Made by a program: the position numbers and the translations under genes | Origin: Candidatus Gottesmanbacteria bacterium RIFCSPHIGHO2_01_FULL_46_14 | GTDB taxonomy: Bacteria; Patescibacteriota; Microgenomatia; UBA10105; UBA927 | Length of the DNA stretch: 42,574 nt | NCBI GenBank assembly: GCA_001780895.1 | Contig: MFJJ01000048.1 | Coordinates: 1-42,574, forward strand | Reading direction: 5' to 3' | Part shown: in pieces, positions 16,169-27,013 of the stretch | Layout: every line of letters starts with the position of its first letter | Numbering within the stretch: the stretch's first letter is position 1 | Notes under the pieces: generated by a model | Databases searched by the model: none | Seen by the model: only the letters and a program-made list of their open reading frames with translations | What the model was told of the DNA's origin: nothing

Positions 16169-16388
16169 AGCATCACTGAAATTAGCAATGACCGGAGTCA
16201 CTATTGCCGTGGGAGGAAGTATGCCGGCCTTAGCAATCGGTATGATTACCGCAAAAGCAATGGAAGCAATCGGAAGAAATCCTGAGGCAGCGGGTGAGGT
16301 ACGAACGAGCATGATTTTGGGTCTGGCGTTTGCCGAGGCTATTGCTATTTACGCATTAGTGGCTGGTTTGATTATTAAGTTCGTGTAA
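16161..16388 (+). CDS. atpE: ATP synthase F0 subunit c
   Basis: The 75-residue two-helix hairpin has a polar loop RNPEAAGEVR and the ion-carrying glutamate in LGLAFAEAIAIY (E59). The sodium-binding partners seen in Na+ c-subunits (a glutamine in helix 1 and Ser/Thr right after the glutamate) are replaced by isoleucine and alanine, so proton use is inferred. It overlaps atpB and lies 8 bp before atpF. Confidence 0.96.
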   Translation: MDEASLKLAMTGVTIAVGGSMPALAIGMITAKAMEAIGRNPEAAGEVRTSMILGLAFAEAIAIYALVAGLIIKFV

Positions 16389-16396
16389 AAACACCT

Positions 16397-16903
16397 ATGG
16401 AACAGCTAGGCATAGAACCAACATTACTTTTAGCGCAGGTGGTGAATTTTGCCATCATTGTCGTTGTGCTCTCAAAGCTTTTGTATACGCCGATTCTTGG
16501 TATGCTCGAAAAAAGGAAAGCGCAGATTGAAGAAGGGATTGCCGGGGCGGAGAGGATAAAACAGGAAGAAGCCAAACTCGCCTCAAGAAAAGAAAAACTA
16601 TTGCTTGAGGCTCGCAAAGAAGGGCATGTGATTTTGGAAGAAGCACGAAAACTTGCCAAGGAAGAAGAAAAGCAAATAATTGCACAGGCTCATACCGAAG
16701 CAGAAGAAATTATTGCAAAAGGAAGAGTCGAGGTAGAGGCACTGCGGGAAAAACTCATGGTTGAAGTACGCAGGGAGTCAACCGGGCTTGGTGTGGCGAT
16801 TGCAAAGAGGTTACTTGATAAGGCATTAGGAAGCCAGCAGCAGCACGCAATTTTGGGCAGTCACATCAAAAATGCTGAATCTCTTGGTGAAAAGTACCTA
16901 TGA
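16397..16903 (+). CDS. atpF: ATP synthase F0 subunit b
   Basis: The 168-residue protein has one N-terminal membrane helix (about 10-30, LLLAQVVNFAIIVVVLSKLLY) followed by a long charged coiled coil (EKRKAQIEEGIAGAERIKQEE...), the peripheral stalk that holds F1 to subunit a. Its stop overlaps the atpH start by 4 bp. Confidence 0.95.
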   Translation: MEQLGIEPTLLLAQVVNFAIIVVVLSKLLYTPILGMLEKRKAQIEEGIAGAERIKQEEAKLASRKEKLLLEARKEGHVILEEARKLAKEEEKQIIAQAHTEAEEIIAKGRVEVEALREKLMVEVRRESTGLGVAIAKRLLDKALGSQQQHAILGSHIKNAESLGEKYL

Positions 16904-17250
16904 ACGCGTTATCAAAAGATGCACGCGGATTTGTGGACAGTGTCGTCTCGTATTTAGAAGATGAAAAAAAATCCGCTGCGGCCACGCGGGTACGGTCGTT
17001 TCTTTCCCGTGTGACGGCCCAGGCCAAGAGAGAGAAAATGGCGCATGTAGAAACGAGTGTTGTGTTGACTGCTGAGGAAAAAATGCGGGTGGAGCGATTA
17101 CTTGGAAAATTGTTAGGACATGCTATTGAAATATCGTACGAAATACATCCGGCGATTATTGCCGGGATGACGATACGGGTTGCTGACTGGATCCTCGACA
17201 CGAGTTTTGCCGGGCAACTAACTCAAATTCAGGAACAATTAAACGCATAA
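16900..17250 (+). CDS. atpH: ATP synthase F1 subunit delta (short form)
   Basis: The 116-residue protein keeps the C-terminal delta signature ([53 protein letters not shown]). Only about 50 residues precede it, against about 105 in usual delta subunits. The N-terminal helical bundle that binds the alpha subunits is therefore partly or wholly missing. Position between atpF and atpA supports the call. The peripheral stalk contact with F1 must differ from the E. coli model. Confidence 0.88.
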   Translation: MNALSKDARGFVDSVVSYLEDEKKSAAATRVRSFLSRVTAQAKREKMAHVETSVVLTAEEKMRVERLLGKLLGHAIEISYEIHPAIIAGMTIRVADWILDTSFAGQLTQIQEQLNA

Positions 17251-17254
17251 AACA

Positions 17255-18766
17255 ATGAGCGATTTATCTGGACAAATTGCAAAAGATCTTGCACGGAAAC
17301 TCGAGGACTTTGAGCCAAATGTTTCCGCCCGTCGGGTGGGACACATCGTTTCGTTGGGAGACGGGGTAGTCAAAATTCAAGGACTCCCGCAGGCGGCCTA
17401 CATGGAGCGGCTTGAGTGTAAAAACGGAGTTTCTGCAGTTGCTGTTAATCTCGAAGAAGATGCGATCGGCGCGATCGTTCTGGGTGATTATGTAGCGCTT
17501 AAAGAGGGTGATGAGGTGCGTTCGACCGGAGAACTCCTCTCCATACCCGTTGGGGAGGCATTGTTGGGTCGCGTGGTTAATCCTATGGGAGATGCTGTTG
17601 ACGGAAAGGGAGCCATTCCCCGTAAAATGCTCTACCCCATGGAAAAAGTTGCCCCGGGTGTTACAACACGTCGTCCGGTCAATACACCGCTTCAGACTGG
17701 TATTAAAGCAATCGATGCCATGATTCCGGTTGGCCGCGGACAGCGCGAGCTTATTATCGGGGACCGAAATACCGGTAAAACCGCTCTTATCGTCGATACG
17801 ATTATCAATCAAAAGAAAGAAAACGTTCTGTGTATTTATGTGGCAATTGGTCAGAAAATGTCCCGTATCGCCCACGTGATTGCAGATTTGACACGCGCCG
17901 GCGCGATGCCGTATACGGTTGTGGTTTGTGCGGCGGCAAGCGACCCCACTGCATTTCAATATCTGGCGCCGTATGCAGGATCGGCCATCGCAGAATACTT
18001 CATGGACAAAGGAAAAGACGTGCTTATCGCCTACGACGATCTTTCCAAACATGCCTGGGCGTATCGGCAGATTTCGTTGATCCTTAGGCGTCCGTCGGGT
18101 CGAGAGGCATATCCCGGAGACGTCTTTTATCTTCATAGCCGTCTTCTTGAGCGCTCATGCCGGCTTGATGAAAAACACGGTGGCGGTTCAATTACCGCGC
18201 TTCCCGTTATCGAGACGCAAGCCGGAGACATGTCTGCCTATATTCCGACCAACGTCATTTCGATAACCGACGGACAGTTGTATCTTGAGTCGGATCTTTT
18301 TTATGCCGGTCAGCGGCCTGCGGTTAACGTGGGCACGTCGGTATCCCGTGTCGGAGGTGCCGCGCAGATAAAGGGCATGAAGAAAATTGCGGGTAAACTA
18401 AAACTCGATTTGGCCCAATACCGGGAGCTAGCGGCATTTGCACAATTTAGTACGGATCTTGACGAGGCAACCAAAAAGCAAATCGATCGCGGAGCGCGTA
18501 TGATGGAGCTGCTTAAACAGGATCAATTTGCCCCCATGGCGGTGGAAGCGCAAGTTGTCGTCATTTGGGCAGGGACGACGGGAGCGCTTGATGATGTGCC
18601 GGTTAATAAAATTCGGGAATTAGAACGGGAATTTTTAGTCTATCTTGAGCGCGGATACAAGAAAACGTTGGCAACCATTGCAAAAGAAAAAGTCGTGTCG
18701 GAGACAACGGAAGCTGAACTCAAAGAGGCGATAGGAGATTTCAAGAAGACATTTCTGAAAGGCTAA
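17255..18766 (+). CDS. atpA: ATP synthase F1 subunit alpha
   Basis: The 503-residue protein has an N-terminal beta-barrel, the P-loop GDRNTGKTA (usual GDRQTGKTA with Q to N), the arginine-finger region in [13 protein letters not shown], and a helical C-terminus. It forms the non-catalytic nucleotide sites of F1. It starts 4 bp after atpH and is followed 2 bp later by atpG. Confidence 0.97.
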   Translation: MSDLSGQIAKDLARKLEDFEPNVSARRVGHIVSLGDGVVKIQGLPQAAYMERLECKNGVSAVAVNLEEDAIGAIVLGDYVALKEGDEVRSTGELLSIPVGEALLGRVVNPMGDAVDGKGAIPRKMLYPMEKVAPGVTTRRPVNTPLQTGIKAIDAMIPVGRGQRELIIGDRNTGKTALIVDTIINQKKENVLCIYVAIGQKMSRIAHVIADLTRAGAMPYTVVVCAAASDPTAFQYLAPYAGSAIAEYFMDKGKDVLIAYDDLSKHAWAYRQISLILRRPSGREAYPGDVFYLHSRLLERSCRLDEKHGGGSITALPVIETQAGDMSAYIPTNVISITDGQLYLESDLFYAGQRPAVNVGTSVSRVGGAAQIKGMKKIAGKLKLDLAQYRELAAFAQFSTDLDEATKKQIDRGARMMELLKQDQFAPMAVEAQVVVIWAGTTGALDDVPVNKIRELEREFLVYLERGYKKTLATIAKEKVVSETTEAELKEAIGDFKKTFLKG

Positions 18767-18768
18767 TC

Positions 18769-21014
<2,246 letters not shown>

Positions 21015-21017
21015 TGT

Positions 21018-21434
21018 ATGGCTTTTCTTCTTGAAATCATCACGCCGGAGCGCAAGGCTTACGAAGAAACAGTGGATGCCGTTACCGTACCCACGACCGA
21101 AGGATATATTGGGGTACTCGCTCACCACATCCCTTTGTTTACCCTCCTTACGGAGGGAGAAATCAAGATTGGTGCTGGTTCCAAGGAATTTTTTTTAGCA
21201 ATCGGCGGCGGGTTTATGGAAATCACCGGAAGTCGTGTTTCGATTTTAGTCACACGAGCGGTTCACGCCGACGAACTCAATGAAGCGGAAATCAAAAAGG
21301 CAGAAACGTCGGCCCGCGATAGTATTGCCAAGCGGGCAAAAGGCGCCGAACTTGCCAGTGCCCAAGCCGTGTTGCGACGGTCTGTCTTGGAGATGAAAAT
21401 ACTTCGCCGGCGTCACCATCGATTGACAGTCTAA
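21018..21434 (+). CDS. atpC: ATP synthase F1 subunit epsilon
   Basis: The 138-residue protein has an N-terminal beta-sandwich (FLLEIITPERKAYEETVDAVTVPTTEGYIGVLAHHIPLFTLL) and a two-helix C-terminal domain (ELNEAEIKKAETSARDSIAK...), so it can probably inhibit ATP hydrolysis. It ends the operon. No clear terminator hairpin follows. Confidence 0.95.
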   Translation: MAFLLEIITPERKAYEETVDAVTVPTTEGYIGVLAHHIPLFTLLTEGEIKIGAGSKEFFLAIGGGFMEITGSRVSILVTRAVHADELNEAEIKKAETSARDSIAKRAKGAELASAQAVLRRSVLEMKILRRRHHRLTV

Positions 21435-21470
21435 AGAGTATACCGTAGACTCCACACAAGGAGAACATCC

Positions 21471-21926
21471 ATGAAAGTCCGAGATGTGATGAGTCGGAAA
21501 ATCATTAGCGTGGGTAGGGATAGCGAACTGCGTGAACTGTGGAAAATCATTTTCAAAATACGTGTCAACGCTATCCCCGTTGTTGATACAAAAGGAAAAT
21601 TATTGGGCATTATTACCAAAGACGACATTTTACACCTTTTCTACCCCGATTACGAAGATCTCGTCGAAGATTTTTTCTCCGTTTCTAATTTTGAAGAAAT
21701 GGAAAACAGGATAGATGAACTTGGAAGTAAGCGAGCGCGCGACATCATGAACAAACGCATCATATTTACCCGTGAAGATTGCCCGATCATGCGGGCGCTT
21801 TCGCGTATGATCGTACGGAATTTTAATCAGCTACCCGTTGTATCTGACGATGACCGGTTGGTTGGGATGGTTACTAAAGGTGATATTTTCTCTGCACTGT
21901 TTCGCGCGCATCTGAAAGGCAAGTAG
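21471..21926 (+). CDS. CBS-domain pair protein
   Basis: The 151-residue protein consists of two CBS motifs (about 1-60: VRDVMSRKIISV...VDTKGKLLGIITKDDIL; about 88-148: ARDIMNKRIIFT...SDDDRLVGMVTKGDIF) joined by an acidic linker. Such Bateman modules bind adenosine nucleotides or SAM and regulate other proteins; there is no effector domain here. GGAGA lies 6 bp before ATG 21471. It follows the atp operon and could sense energy charge, but that is only an inference from position. Confidence 0.88.
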   Translation: MKVRDVMSRKIISVGRDSELRELWKIIFKIRVNAIPVVDTKGKLLGIITKDDILHLFYPDYEDLVEDFFSVSNFEEMENRIDELGSKRARDIMNKRIIFTREDCPIMRALSRMIVRNFNQLPVVSDDDRLVGMVTKGDIFSALFRAHLKGK

Positions 21927-22018
21927 TTTGGTCCTTGACAGGATAGAGTTGGCTTAAAGTATGAAATAATAGGATATGCTAGGGAGAGTTCAAAAAGCAA
22001 AGTTTTTTTGCGATCACT

Positions 22019-22138
22019 ATGAACGTCACTGTTGTCCATCATCCCCTCATCGATCACTCGCTGACGGTTATCCGGCGGAAGGAGACAACCACTGAGGAGT
22101 TTCGTCGGCACGCGGGGTCGTTCCTTTTTGAGAGCTAA
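22019..22138 (+). pseudogene. 5' remnant of upp (33 codons)
   Basis: The frame [20 protein letters not shown]... matches the start of the intact upp (23052) through RRHAG and then departs (SFLFES, stop at 22138). Over the 27 shared codons from HHP to HAG, 25 residues are identical, while the DNA differs at 14 of 81 positions and 10 codons differ silently. It is thus a diverged ortholog-like copy. A possible promoter (TTGACA at 21935-21940) lies upstream. The toxin-antitoxin pair begins 19 bp after the remnant stop. Confidence 0.85.
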
Positions 22139-22143
22139 GTTGC

Positions 22144-22149
22144 TATACT
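22144..22149 (+). promoter_or_regulatory. -10 box (TATACT) for the toxin-antitoxin pair, leaderless
   Basis: TATACT ends 7 bp before ATG 22157, so the mRNA should begin at or next to the start codon. No strong -35 box is seen. The surrounding GCxxTATACTT resembles the dnaE promoter at 11829. Confidence 0.5.
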
Positions 22150-22156
22150 TCTTCGT

Positions 22157-22477
22157 ATGGAGAACGCAAAACTCCCTACCAGCTTACCCCGGGAGTTTTA
22201 CCGCTATTTTTGGGATGTGAATGCAGAAAAACTCAATCCGGCCGAGCATCCCAAGTACGTCATCAACCGGCTCATGAACATCGGGAACGTGCCGTCGATC
22301 CGCTGGATGCGACAGAGTTTTTCGCAGGAACTCATCGTCGAAACGGTTAAGACGGTACGTGATTTTTCATCAACAACTGCCATGTTTTGGGCCCATTTTT
22401 ATCATATTCCAAGGGAGGAGGTTACATGCATGCAGGAACCCTATCTCTCCATGCGCAGGAAGTTCTGGCACGATTAG
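22157..22477 (+). CDS. DUF6922-like protein, probable antitoxin partner
   Basis: The 106-residue soluble protein has FYRYFWDVNAEKLNPAEHPKYVINRLMNIGN, resembling the small DUF6922 family often found just upstream of AbiEii-type nucleotidyltransferases. By analogy with AbiE systems it would be the antitoxin or accessory partner. It overlaps the next gene by 52 bp in another frame, so the two are coupled. It is probably a leaderless mRNA. Confidence 0.7.
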   Translation: MENAKLPTSLPREFYRYFWDVNAEKLNPAEHPKYVINRLMNIGNVPSIRWMRQSFSQELIVETVKTVRDFSSTTAMFWAHFYHIPREEVTCMQEPYLSMRRKFWHD

Positions 22478-23055
22478 GCGCGTCAAGCGTATTTACGGAT
22501 GCCTATCTCGTAGGCGGGACGGCGCTTGCCCTGCAGCTGGGACATCGAAAGTCGTATGATTTTGATTTTTGTACGAATAAAAGTCTTAAAGCGGTAGAAG
22601 TTTCAGAGAAACTTTCCAATGTTGGGAAGTTTATTGTAGATATCCTTGCCCCACCGCACACGCTTATCGGCGAGTTTGAGGGCGTGAAGGTCAGTTTATT
22701 TGCATACAATTATCCACTGCTGGATCCGTTTCTGTCGTTTGCCGGAGTAAGCCTTGCGTCGGTGCGAGATATCGCGGCAATGAAGTTGACGGCCATTTGC
22801 GGTCGGGCGAAAAAACGTGATTACATGGATATCTACATCATAGCCCGGAGATACTCGTTTGAGGAGCAGTTTGGCTGGTACGACAAAAAGTTCGGCGTAT
22901 TAGGGAATAATGCGTACACGCTTATCAAGGCCTTAGGGTACTTTGAAGATGCTGAAAATGACGACGTGCCGGAGATGCTCCTTCCGGTCACGTGGGAGCA
23001 GGTCAAAACATTTCTCTTTACCGAATCCATGCGGTTGGCAAAAGCGATGCTATGA
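22426..23055 (+). CDS. AbiEii/AbiGii-type nucleotidyltransferase toxin
   Basis: The 209-residue protein has VGGTALALQLGHRKSYDFDF (the GG..., DxD nucleotidyltransferase motif) and MKLTAICGRAKKRDYMDIYII (the lysine/arginine-aspartate motif). AbiEii-like toxins transfer nucleotides to tRNA or related targets to arrest growth, for instance during phage infection. ATG 22426 is preceded at 5 bp by AGGAGG-like GGGAGGAGG, a far better start than upstream options. The stop overlaps the upp start (ATGA), so upp translation is coupled to the toxin gene. Confidence 0.85.
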   Translation: MHAGTLSLHAQEVLARLGASSVFTDAYLVGGTALALQLGHRKSYDFDFCTNKSLKAVEVSEKLSNVGKFIVDILAPPHTLIGEFEGVKVSLFAYNYPLLDPFLSFAGVSLASVRDIAAMKLTAICGRAKKRDYMDIYIIARRYSFEEQFGWYDKKFGVLGNNAYTLIKALGYFEDAENDDVPEMLLPVTWEQVKTFLFTESMRLAKAML

Positions 23056-23675
23056 AAAACGTTATTGAAGTTCATCATCCTCTCATTGACCACTCACTGA
23101 CGGTCATCCGTCGGAAAGACACAGGGACCGAGGAGTTTCGGCGGCATGCGGGGATAGTGTCAAGGATTCTTTTGGTTGAGGTGATGAAGGATCTTGCTAC
23201 AGCACGTGTGAAGATTGAGACCCCGCTTGCTCCCATGACGGGCAAAAAACTCAAAGACGAAGTCGTTGTCGTGCCGGTGTTGCGGGCAGGGCTAGCGATG
23301 CTCTTTGCCATCCAGGATTTTTTGCCCGCGGTATCCGTCGGGTTTGTGGGTCTGGAACGCGATGAGCAGACTGCCCAGGCGCGGGAGTACTACCGCAAGC
23401 TTCCCAAGCTTTTAGCTTCTCATCACGTGCTCGTCATCGACCCCATGCTGGCAACTGGCGGCTCGTTTGATGATACGGTAACGCTTCTCAAGGAAAAAGG
23501 CGCCAAACGCATTACCATCGTCAGTATCGTATCCGCTCCGGAGGGCATCATACGGGTGCAACGTAATCATCCGGAAGTAAAAATATTTACCGCTGCAATA
23601 GATGACCATCTCAACGACAAAAAATTTATCGTACCTGGACTAGGAGATTTCGGAGATCGGTATTTTGGAACATAA
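23052..23675 (+). CDS. upp: Uracil phosphoribosyltransferase
   Basis: The 207-residue protein has the family start [32 protein letters not shown], the PRPP loop VLVIDPMLATGGS and the C-terminal GLGDFGDRYFGT. It makes UMP from uracil and PRPP, a salvage step that feeds pyrG downstream. I chose ATG 23052 for family fit and because it overlaps the toxin stop by 4 bp. A truncated second copy of its 5' end lies 1 kb upstream at 22019, beyond the toxin-antitoxin module. Confidence 0.95.
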   Translation: MKNVIEVHHPLIDHSLTVIRRKDTGTEEFRRHAGIVSRILLVEVMKDLATARVKIETPLAPMTGKKLKDEVVVVPVLRAGLAMLFAIQDFLPAVSVGFVGLERDEQTAQAREYYRKLPKLLASHHVLVIDPMLATGGSFDDTVTLLKEKGAKRITIVSIVSAPEGIIRVQRNHPEVKIFTAAIDDHLNDKKFIVPGLGDFGDRYFGT

Positions 23676-23700
23676 CGAGTATGATTGGAGGTGAAACGAG

Positions 23701-23892
23701 TTGATTACACCGGATACTACTATTGGAAAATATACTGAAGGTGTTGCACCAAGGAGACCCAGCGAACATGATGAGCCGGATCTAAGGAAAGTTTTAGAAC
23801 GCAATAGAGAGACAGTAGAGGAAGCAAAGGCGAGATTTAGAAAAACTCACCCAGGGTGGTATGGTGAGGAGATAGTTGACAAGGAAGGGTAA
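23701..23892 (+). CDS. Small hypothetical charged protein (TTG start)
   Basis: The 63-residue, strongly charged protein (DLRKVLERNRETVEEAKARFRKTHPGWYGEEIVDKEG) is one I do not recognise; the middle is probably helical. A near-perfect Shine-Dalgarno site (GGAGGTGA, 23687-23694) sits 6 bp before TTG 23701, which decides the unusual start. There is no ATG in the frame. It lies between upp and the pyrG promoter. Confidence 0.65.
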   Translation: MITPDTTIGKYTEGVAPRRPSEHDEPDLRKVLERNRETVEEAKARFRKTHPGWYGEEIVDKEG

Positions 23893-23902
23893 ATTGGTTC
23901 TA

Positions 23903-23932
23903 TTGACTCCTCACAGGCTTTTTTGTTATCTT
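23903..23932 (+). promoter_or_regulatory. pyrG promoter (TTGACT, 18-bp spacer, TATCTT), leaderless
   Basis: The -35 box is TTGACT at 23903-23908 and the -10 box TATCTT at 23927-23932. The -10 ends 5 bp before GTG 23938, so transcription should start on the start codon itself. No Shine-Dalgarno site precedes the GTG. Confidence 0.7.
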
Positions 23933-23937
23933 AGGCT

Positions 23938-25605
23938 GTGCTGAGTAAGAAACCGTGCTACATCTTCGTTTCCGGGGGCGTCCTATCGGGACTGGGTAAA
24001 GGCGTCACCGCTGCTTCCATTGCCTTCCTTCTTCAAAAACGAGGATATACCGTTACCCCGGTTAAATGCGAGAACTATTTGAACATCGACGCCGGGCTCA
24101 TTAACCCCATCGAGCACGGTGATCCGTTTTTGTGCGAAGACGGCACTGAGGCGGATATGGACATGGGGACCTATGAGAAATTCCTGGATAAAAACGTTTT
24201 GCGCCACAACTTTATCACCATGGGCCAGATTTATCAGGAGGTTATTGCCAAAGAGCGCAACTTCGAATACGCCGGCGAAGACGTTGAGGCCATTCCCTAT
24301 ATTACCGATGAAATCATCCGTCGGATTAACGACGCCGGCAAAAAAGAAGATGCTGACATTGTCGTTGTTGAGCTTGGAGGAACGGCCGGAGAGTATCAAA
24401 ATATCCTCTATTACGAAGCATCCCGGATACTCAAAATTGTCAAGAAAGCCCCGGTTGTGCATGTGCATGTCAGTTACTTACCCACCCCCGCGCATTTGGG
24501 CGAACCCAAGACCAAGCCCACGCAGCTTTCCGTCAAATTTCTCCAGTCGATGGGTGTCCAACCCGACTTTATCGTCTGTCGCGGCGAAAAAACGATCGAT
24601 AAAAGGCGCCGCGAACGGCTCGCGATGTTTTGCAGCGTGGATGCAGAAAACGTCATCAATAATCCCGATGACGTGACGGCCTACGCCGTACCCGTAACAT
24701 TTGAAGAGCAGCAATTTGCCCAAAAGATACTCGCAATGTTTGACCTTCCCGATAAGAAACCAGCAATGAACCAATGGGGTAAACTGTTAGAGCGGGTAGT
24801 CGAGTCCCGAAAAAAAACGATTGAAATAGCAATCGTGGGCAAGTATTTTGCTACCGGAGACTATGAACTCCGCGATAGTTACGCCGCGCTTATGGATGCC
24901 CTCGACCACGCCGGTTGGGCGAACGGGGTAGGTGTCAAAACGCGATGGATTAATTCGGCCCGCATCGAAAAGGGTGAGGAGGTCGAGAAGCTTTTCGACG
25001 GTGTTTCTGGTGTGATTGTTCCCATCGGGTGGGGGCCGCGGGGAGTCGAAGGAATGATTACGGCAATCCAATTTGCCAGAGAACAAAAAATTCCCTATCT
25101 CGGATTGTGTTATGGTATGCAGCTGGCCGTCGTCGAATATGCACGGAATGTGGCGGGTCTTGGTGGAGCAAACACGACGGAGTGCGATGAGAAGACACCA
25201 TTTCCTGTCATTCACATGAATCCCATGCAGGAAGATAATCGGAAACGCAGAGCCTACGGGGGAACAATGCGTTTGGGCCGATGGGATTGTCGCGTAGCGG
25301 AAGGGACGATAGCAGATCGGGCATACACCAAAGCAAAAGCCTATGACAAGCCCGAGAGTAACATTGTCGGAGAACGCCATCGCCATAGATATGAGTTTAA
25401 TAACGATTATGGCAAGAAACTCGAGGGAGCCGGTCTCGTTTTATCGGGAAGATCTGTTGTAGAAAATTTAGTAGAAATCGTTGAACTACCTCAGTCTGTG
25501 CACCCGTTCTATCTTGCTACGCAGTATCATCCTGAATACCGGTCGCGGCCATTGTCGCCACATCCGATTTTTGTCGAATTTATCAGAGCCTGTTTCCATG
25601 ATTAA
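23938..25605 (+). CDS. pyrG: CTP synthase
   Basis: The 555-residue protein has an N-terminal synthetase domain (FVSGGVLSGLGKGVTAASIAFLL, VKCENYLNIDAG, DMGTYEKFLD) that aminates UTP with ATP, and a C-terminal class I glutaminase with its cysteine in YLGLCYGMQLAVVEYARN (near residue 390) and the histidine/glutamate in QYHPEYRSRP. The GTG start matches the family N-terminus after a short lead. It overlaps purB by 8 bp and heads a pyrG-purB-purA-guaB nucleotide operon. Promoter spacing indicates a leaderless mRNA. Confidence 0.97.
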   Translation: MLSKKPCYIFVSGGVLSGLGKGVTAASIAFLLQKRGYTVTPVKCENYLNIDAGLINPIEHGDPFLCEDGTEADMDMGTYEKFLDKNVLRHNFITMGQIYQEVIAKERNFEYAGEDVEAIPYITDEIIRRINDAGKKEDADIVVVELGGTAGEYQNILYYEASRILKIVKKAPVVHVHVSYLPTPAHLGEPKTKPTQLSVKFLQSMGVQPDFIVCRGEKTIDKRRRERLAMFCSVDAENVINNPDDVTAYAVPVTFEEQQFAQKILAMFDLPDKKPAMNQWGKLLERVVESRKKTIEIAIVGKYFATGDYELRDSYAALMDALDHAGWANGVGVKTRWINSARIEKGEEVEKLFDGVSGVIVPIGWGPRGVEGMITAIQFAREQKIPYLGLCYGMQLAVVEYARNVAGLGGANTTECDEKTPFPVIHMNPMQEDNRKRRAYGGTMRLGRWDCRVAEGTIADRAYTKAKAYDKPESNIVGERHRHRYEFNNDYGKKLEGAGLVLSGRSVVENLVEIVELPQSVHPFYLATQYHPEYRSRPLSPHPIFVEFIRACFHD

Positions 25606-27013
25606 CTGGGAAGAGAACACGCCCCTGGTTGCCCTAACTCACCTGGACGGGAGAAATGCGCACAAGCTCTCGTCTCTCCGACCGTATTTTTCCGAATTTG
25701 CATGGATGAAACTTCGACTTAGGGTGATGGCATCGTATACAAAAGAAATCGCAGCAAGACTGTCCGGAACAAAACTTTCAACGAGCGACACAAGAAGACT
25801 TCAATCACTCATTGACTCATTTTTTCTCAAGGACGCTCGTGCAGTCGTAACAATTGAAAAAAGAGTCAACCACGACCTGAAAGCACTTGAACTCTATTGC
25901 TCCGATAGCCTCGAAAGGCGAGGCCTTTCGAGGCTGATACCCTATCTTAATTTGGGCATTGGGTCAGAAGATATAAATTCCATTGCACTTGCACGTTTAC
26001 TCAAAACCAGTAGGGGAGAAGTGCTTATTCCTGCGTTAAAAAAGGTTTCTTTTTCGCTTAGCGATCTTTGTCAGAAGGAAATAAATACCTCCATGGTCGC
26101 TCGAACCCATGCACAGCCGGCAAATGTCACGACGTTTGGCAAGGAAGTCGCCAATTCCCTTTCAAGATTGTGCGACGAGTTGGAAATATTCTTTTCCCAT
26201 TCTTTCACTGCAAAATGCTCCGGAGAAGTAGGTTCCTACCAAGCATATCTCGGGGTTGATCCGTCCGTTGACTGGATTGCGTTTACTGACCGTTTCATCC
26301 GGTCATTTGGGCTTACCCCGTCGCATCACGCTACTCAAATTGCTCCCTATGACAACATTACTCGATATTTTCAGTCGCTTTTTCGAATCAATACAATTCT
26401 TATAGATTTTTGTAAAAACATGTGGCTCTATGTTCTTTTGGGATATCTTCGGGTTAAAAAGATTGAAAAAGAAGTAGGATCAGCAGGTATGCCGCACAAG
26501 GTCAACCCCATTTATTTTGAAGGTGCAGAGGGAGGTTTAGAGATGGCAAATGGAAGTATCGAAACCTTTGTACGAACGTTACCGATCAACCGTCTCAACC
26601 GTGATTTTTCCGATTCGACCATCAGGAGAAATATCGTTTTGCCTCTTGCATATAGCTTACTGTCGTATCAGAGTATTATCGACGCACTTTGCCGAATAGA
26701 AGTAGATACGGAAGCGATTGCAACTGACCTAAAAAATCATAAGGAAGTGTGGCTTGAGACAGTAAAATCGTATGGAATTACTCATGGGATTTCAGATATG
26801 TATGACCGGTTAAAAAAAGAAACACGAGGCCGCGTACTTTCAGCAGGGGATCTTGAAGAAATAGTTCGTTCTCTTCCTTTAAAACTATCTGATAAACGAG
26901 AACTCTTAACTCTGTGCAATGATTCTCAAAATCCATATCCTGCCAGGATTGTTGAAGAGGCTGTTGGAAAAGCTAAGCGACTTTTGTCATCGGAGAACAG
27001 TACAATATTATGA
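25598..27013 (+). CDS. purB: Adenylosuccinate lyase (E. coli PurB type)
   Basis: The 471-residue protein is of the fumarase/aspartase superfamily, closest in style to E. coli PurB (MPHKVNPIYFEGAEG, LPINRLNRDFSDSTIRRN). It cleaves adenylosuccinate to AMP and fumarate. The signature loop reads EVGSAGMPHKVNP. The first serine of the usual SS pair is kept and the second is alanine; I take the first to be the catalytic one, but this should be checked. The segment SDSLERRGLSRLIPY is encoded by a perfect 13-bp inverted repeat not expected in the family. ATG 25598 fits the family and overlaps pyrG by 8 bp. The stop overlaps purA by 4 bp. Confidence 0.93.
   Translation: MINWEENTPLVALTHLDGRNAHKLSSLRPYFSEFAWMKLRLRVMASYTKEIAARLSGTKLSTSDTRRLQSLIDSFFLKDARAVVTIEKRVNHDLKALELYCSDSLERRGLSRLIPYLNLGIGSEDINSIALARLLKTSRGEVLIPALKKVSFSLSDLCQKEINTSMVARTHAQPANVTTFGKEVANSLSRLCDELEIFFSHSFTAKCSGEVGSYQAYLGVDPSVDWIAFTDRFIRSFGLTPSHHATQIAPYDNITRYFQSLFRINTILIDFCKNMWLYVLLGYLRVKKIEKEVGSAGMPHKVNPIYFEGAEGGLEMANGSIETFVRTLPINRLNRDFSDSTIRRNIVLPLAYSLLSYQSIIDALCRIEVDTEAIATDLKNHKEVWLETVKSYGITHGISDMYDRLKKETRGRVLSAGDLEEIVRSLPLKLSDKRELLTLCNDSQNPYPARIVEEAVGKAKRLLSSENSTIL
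25907..25935. repeat. 29-bp perfect hairpin inside purB
   Basis: The arms AGCCTCGAAAGGC and GCCTTTCGAGGCT are exact reverse complements separated by GAG. It encodes SLERRGLSRL in frame in a loop before the conserved GSEDIN motif. It is a very stable hairpin for a coding region. No second copy was found in the window. Confidence 0.7.
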
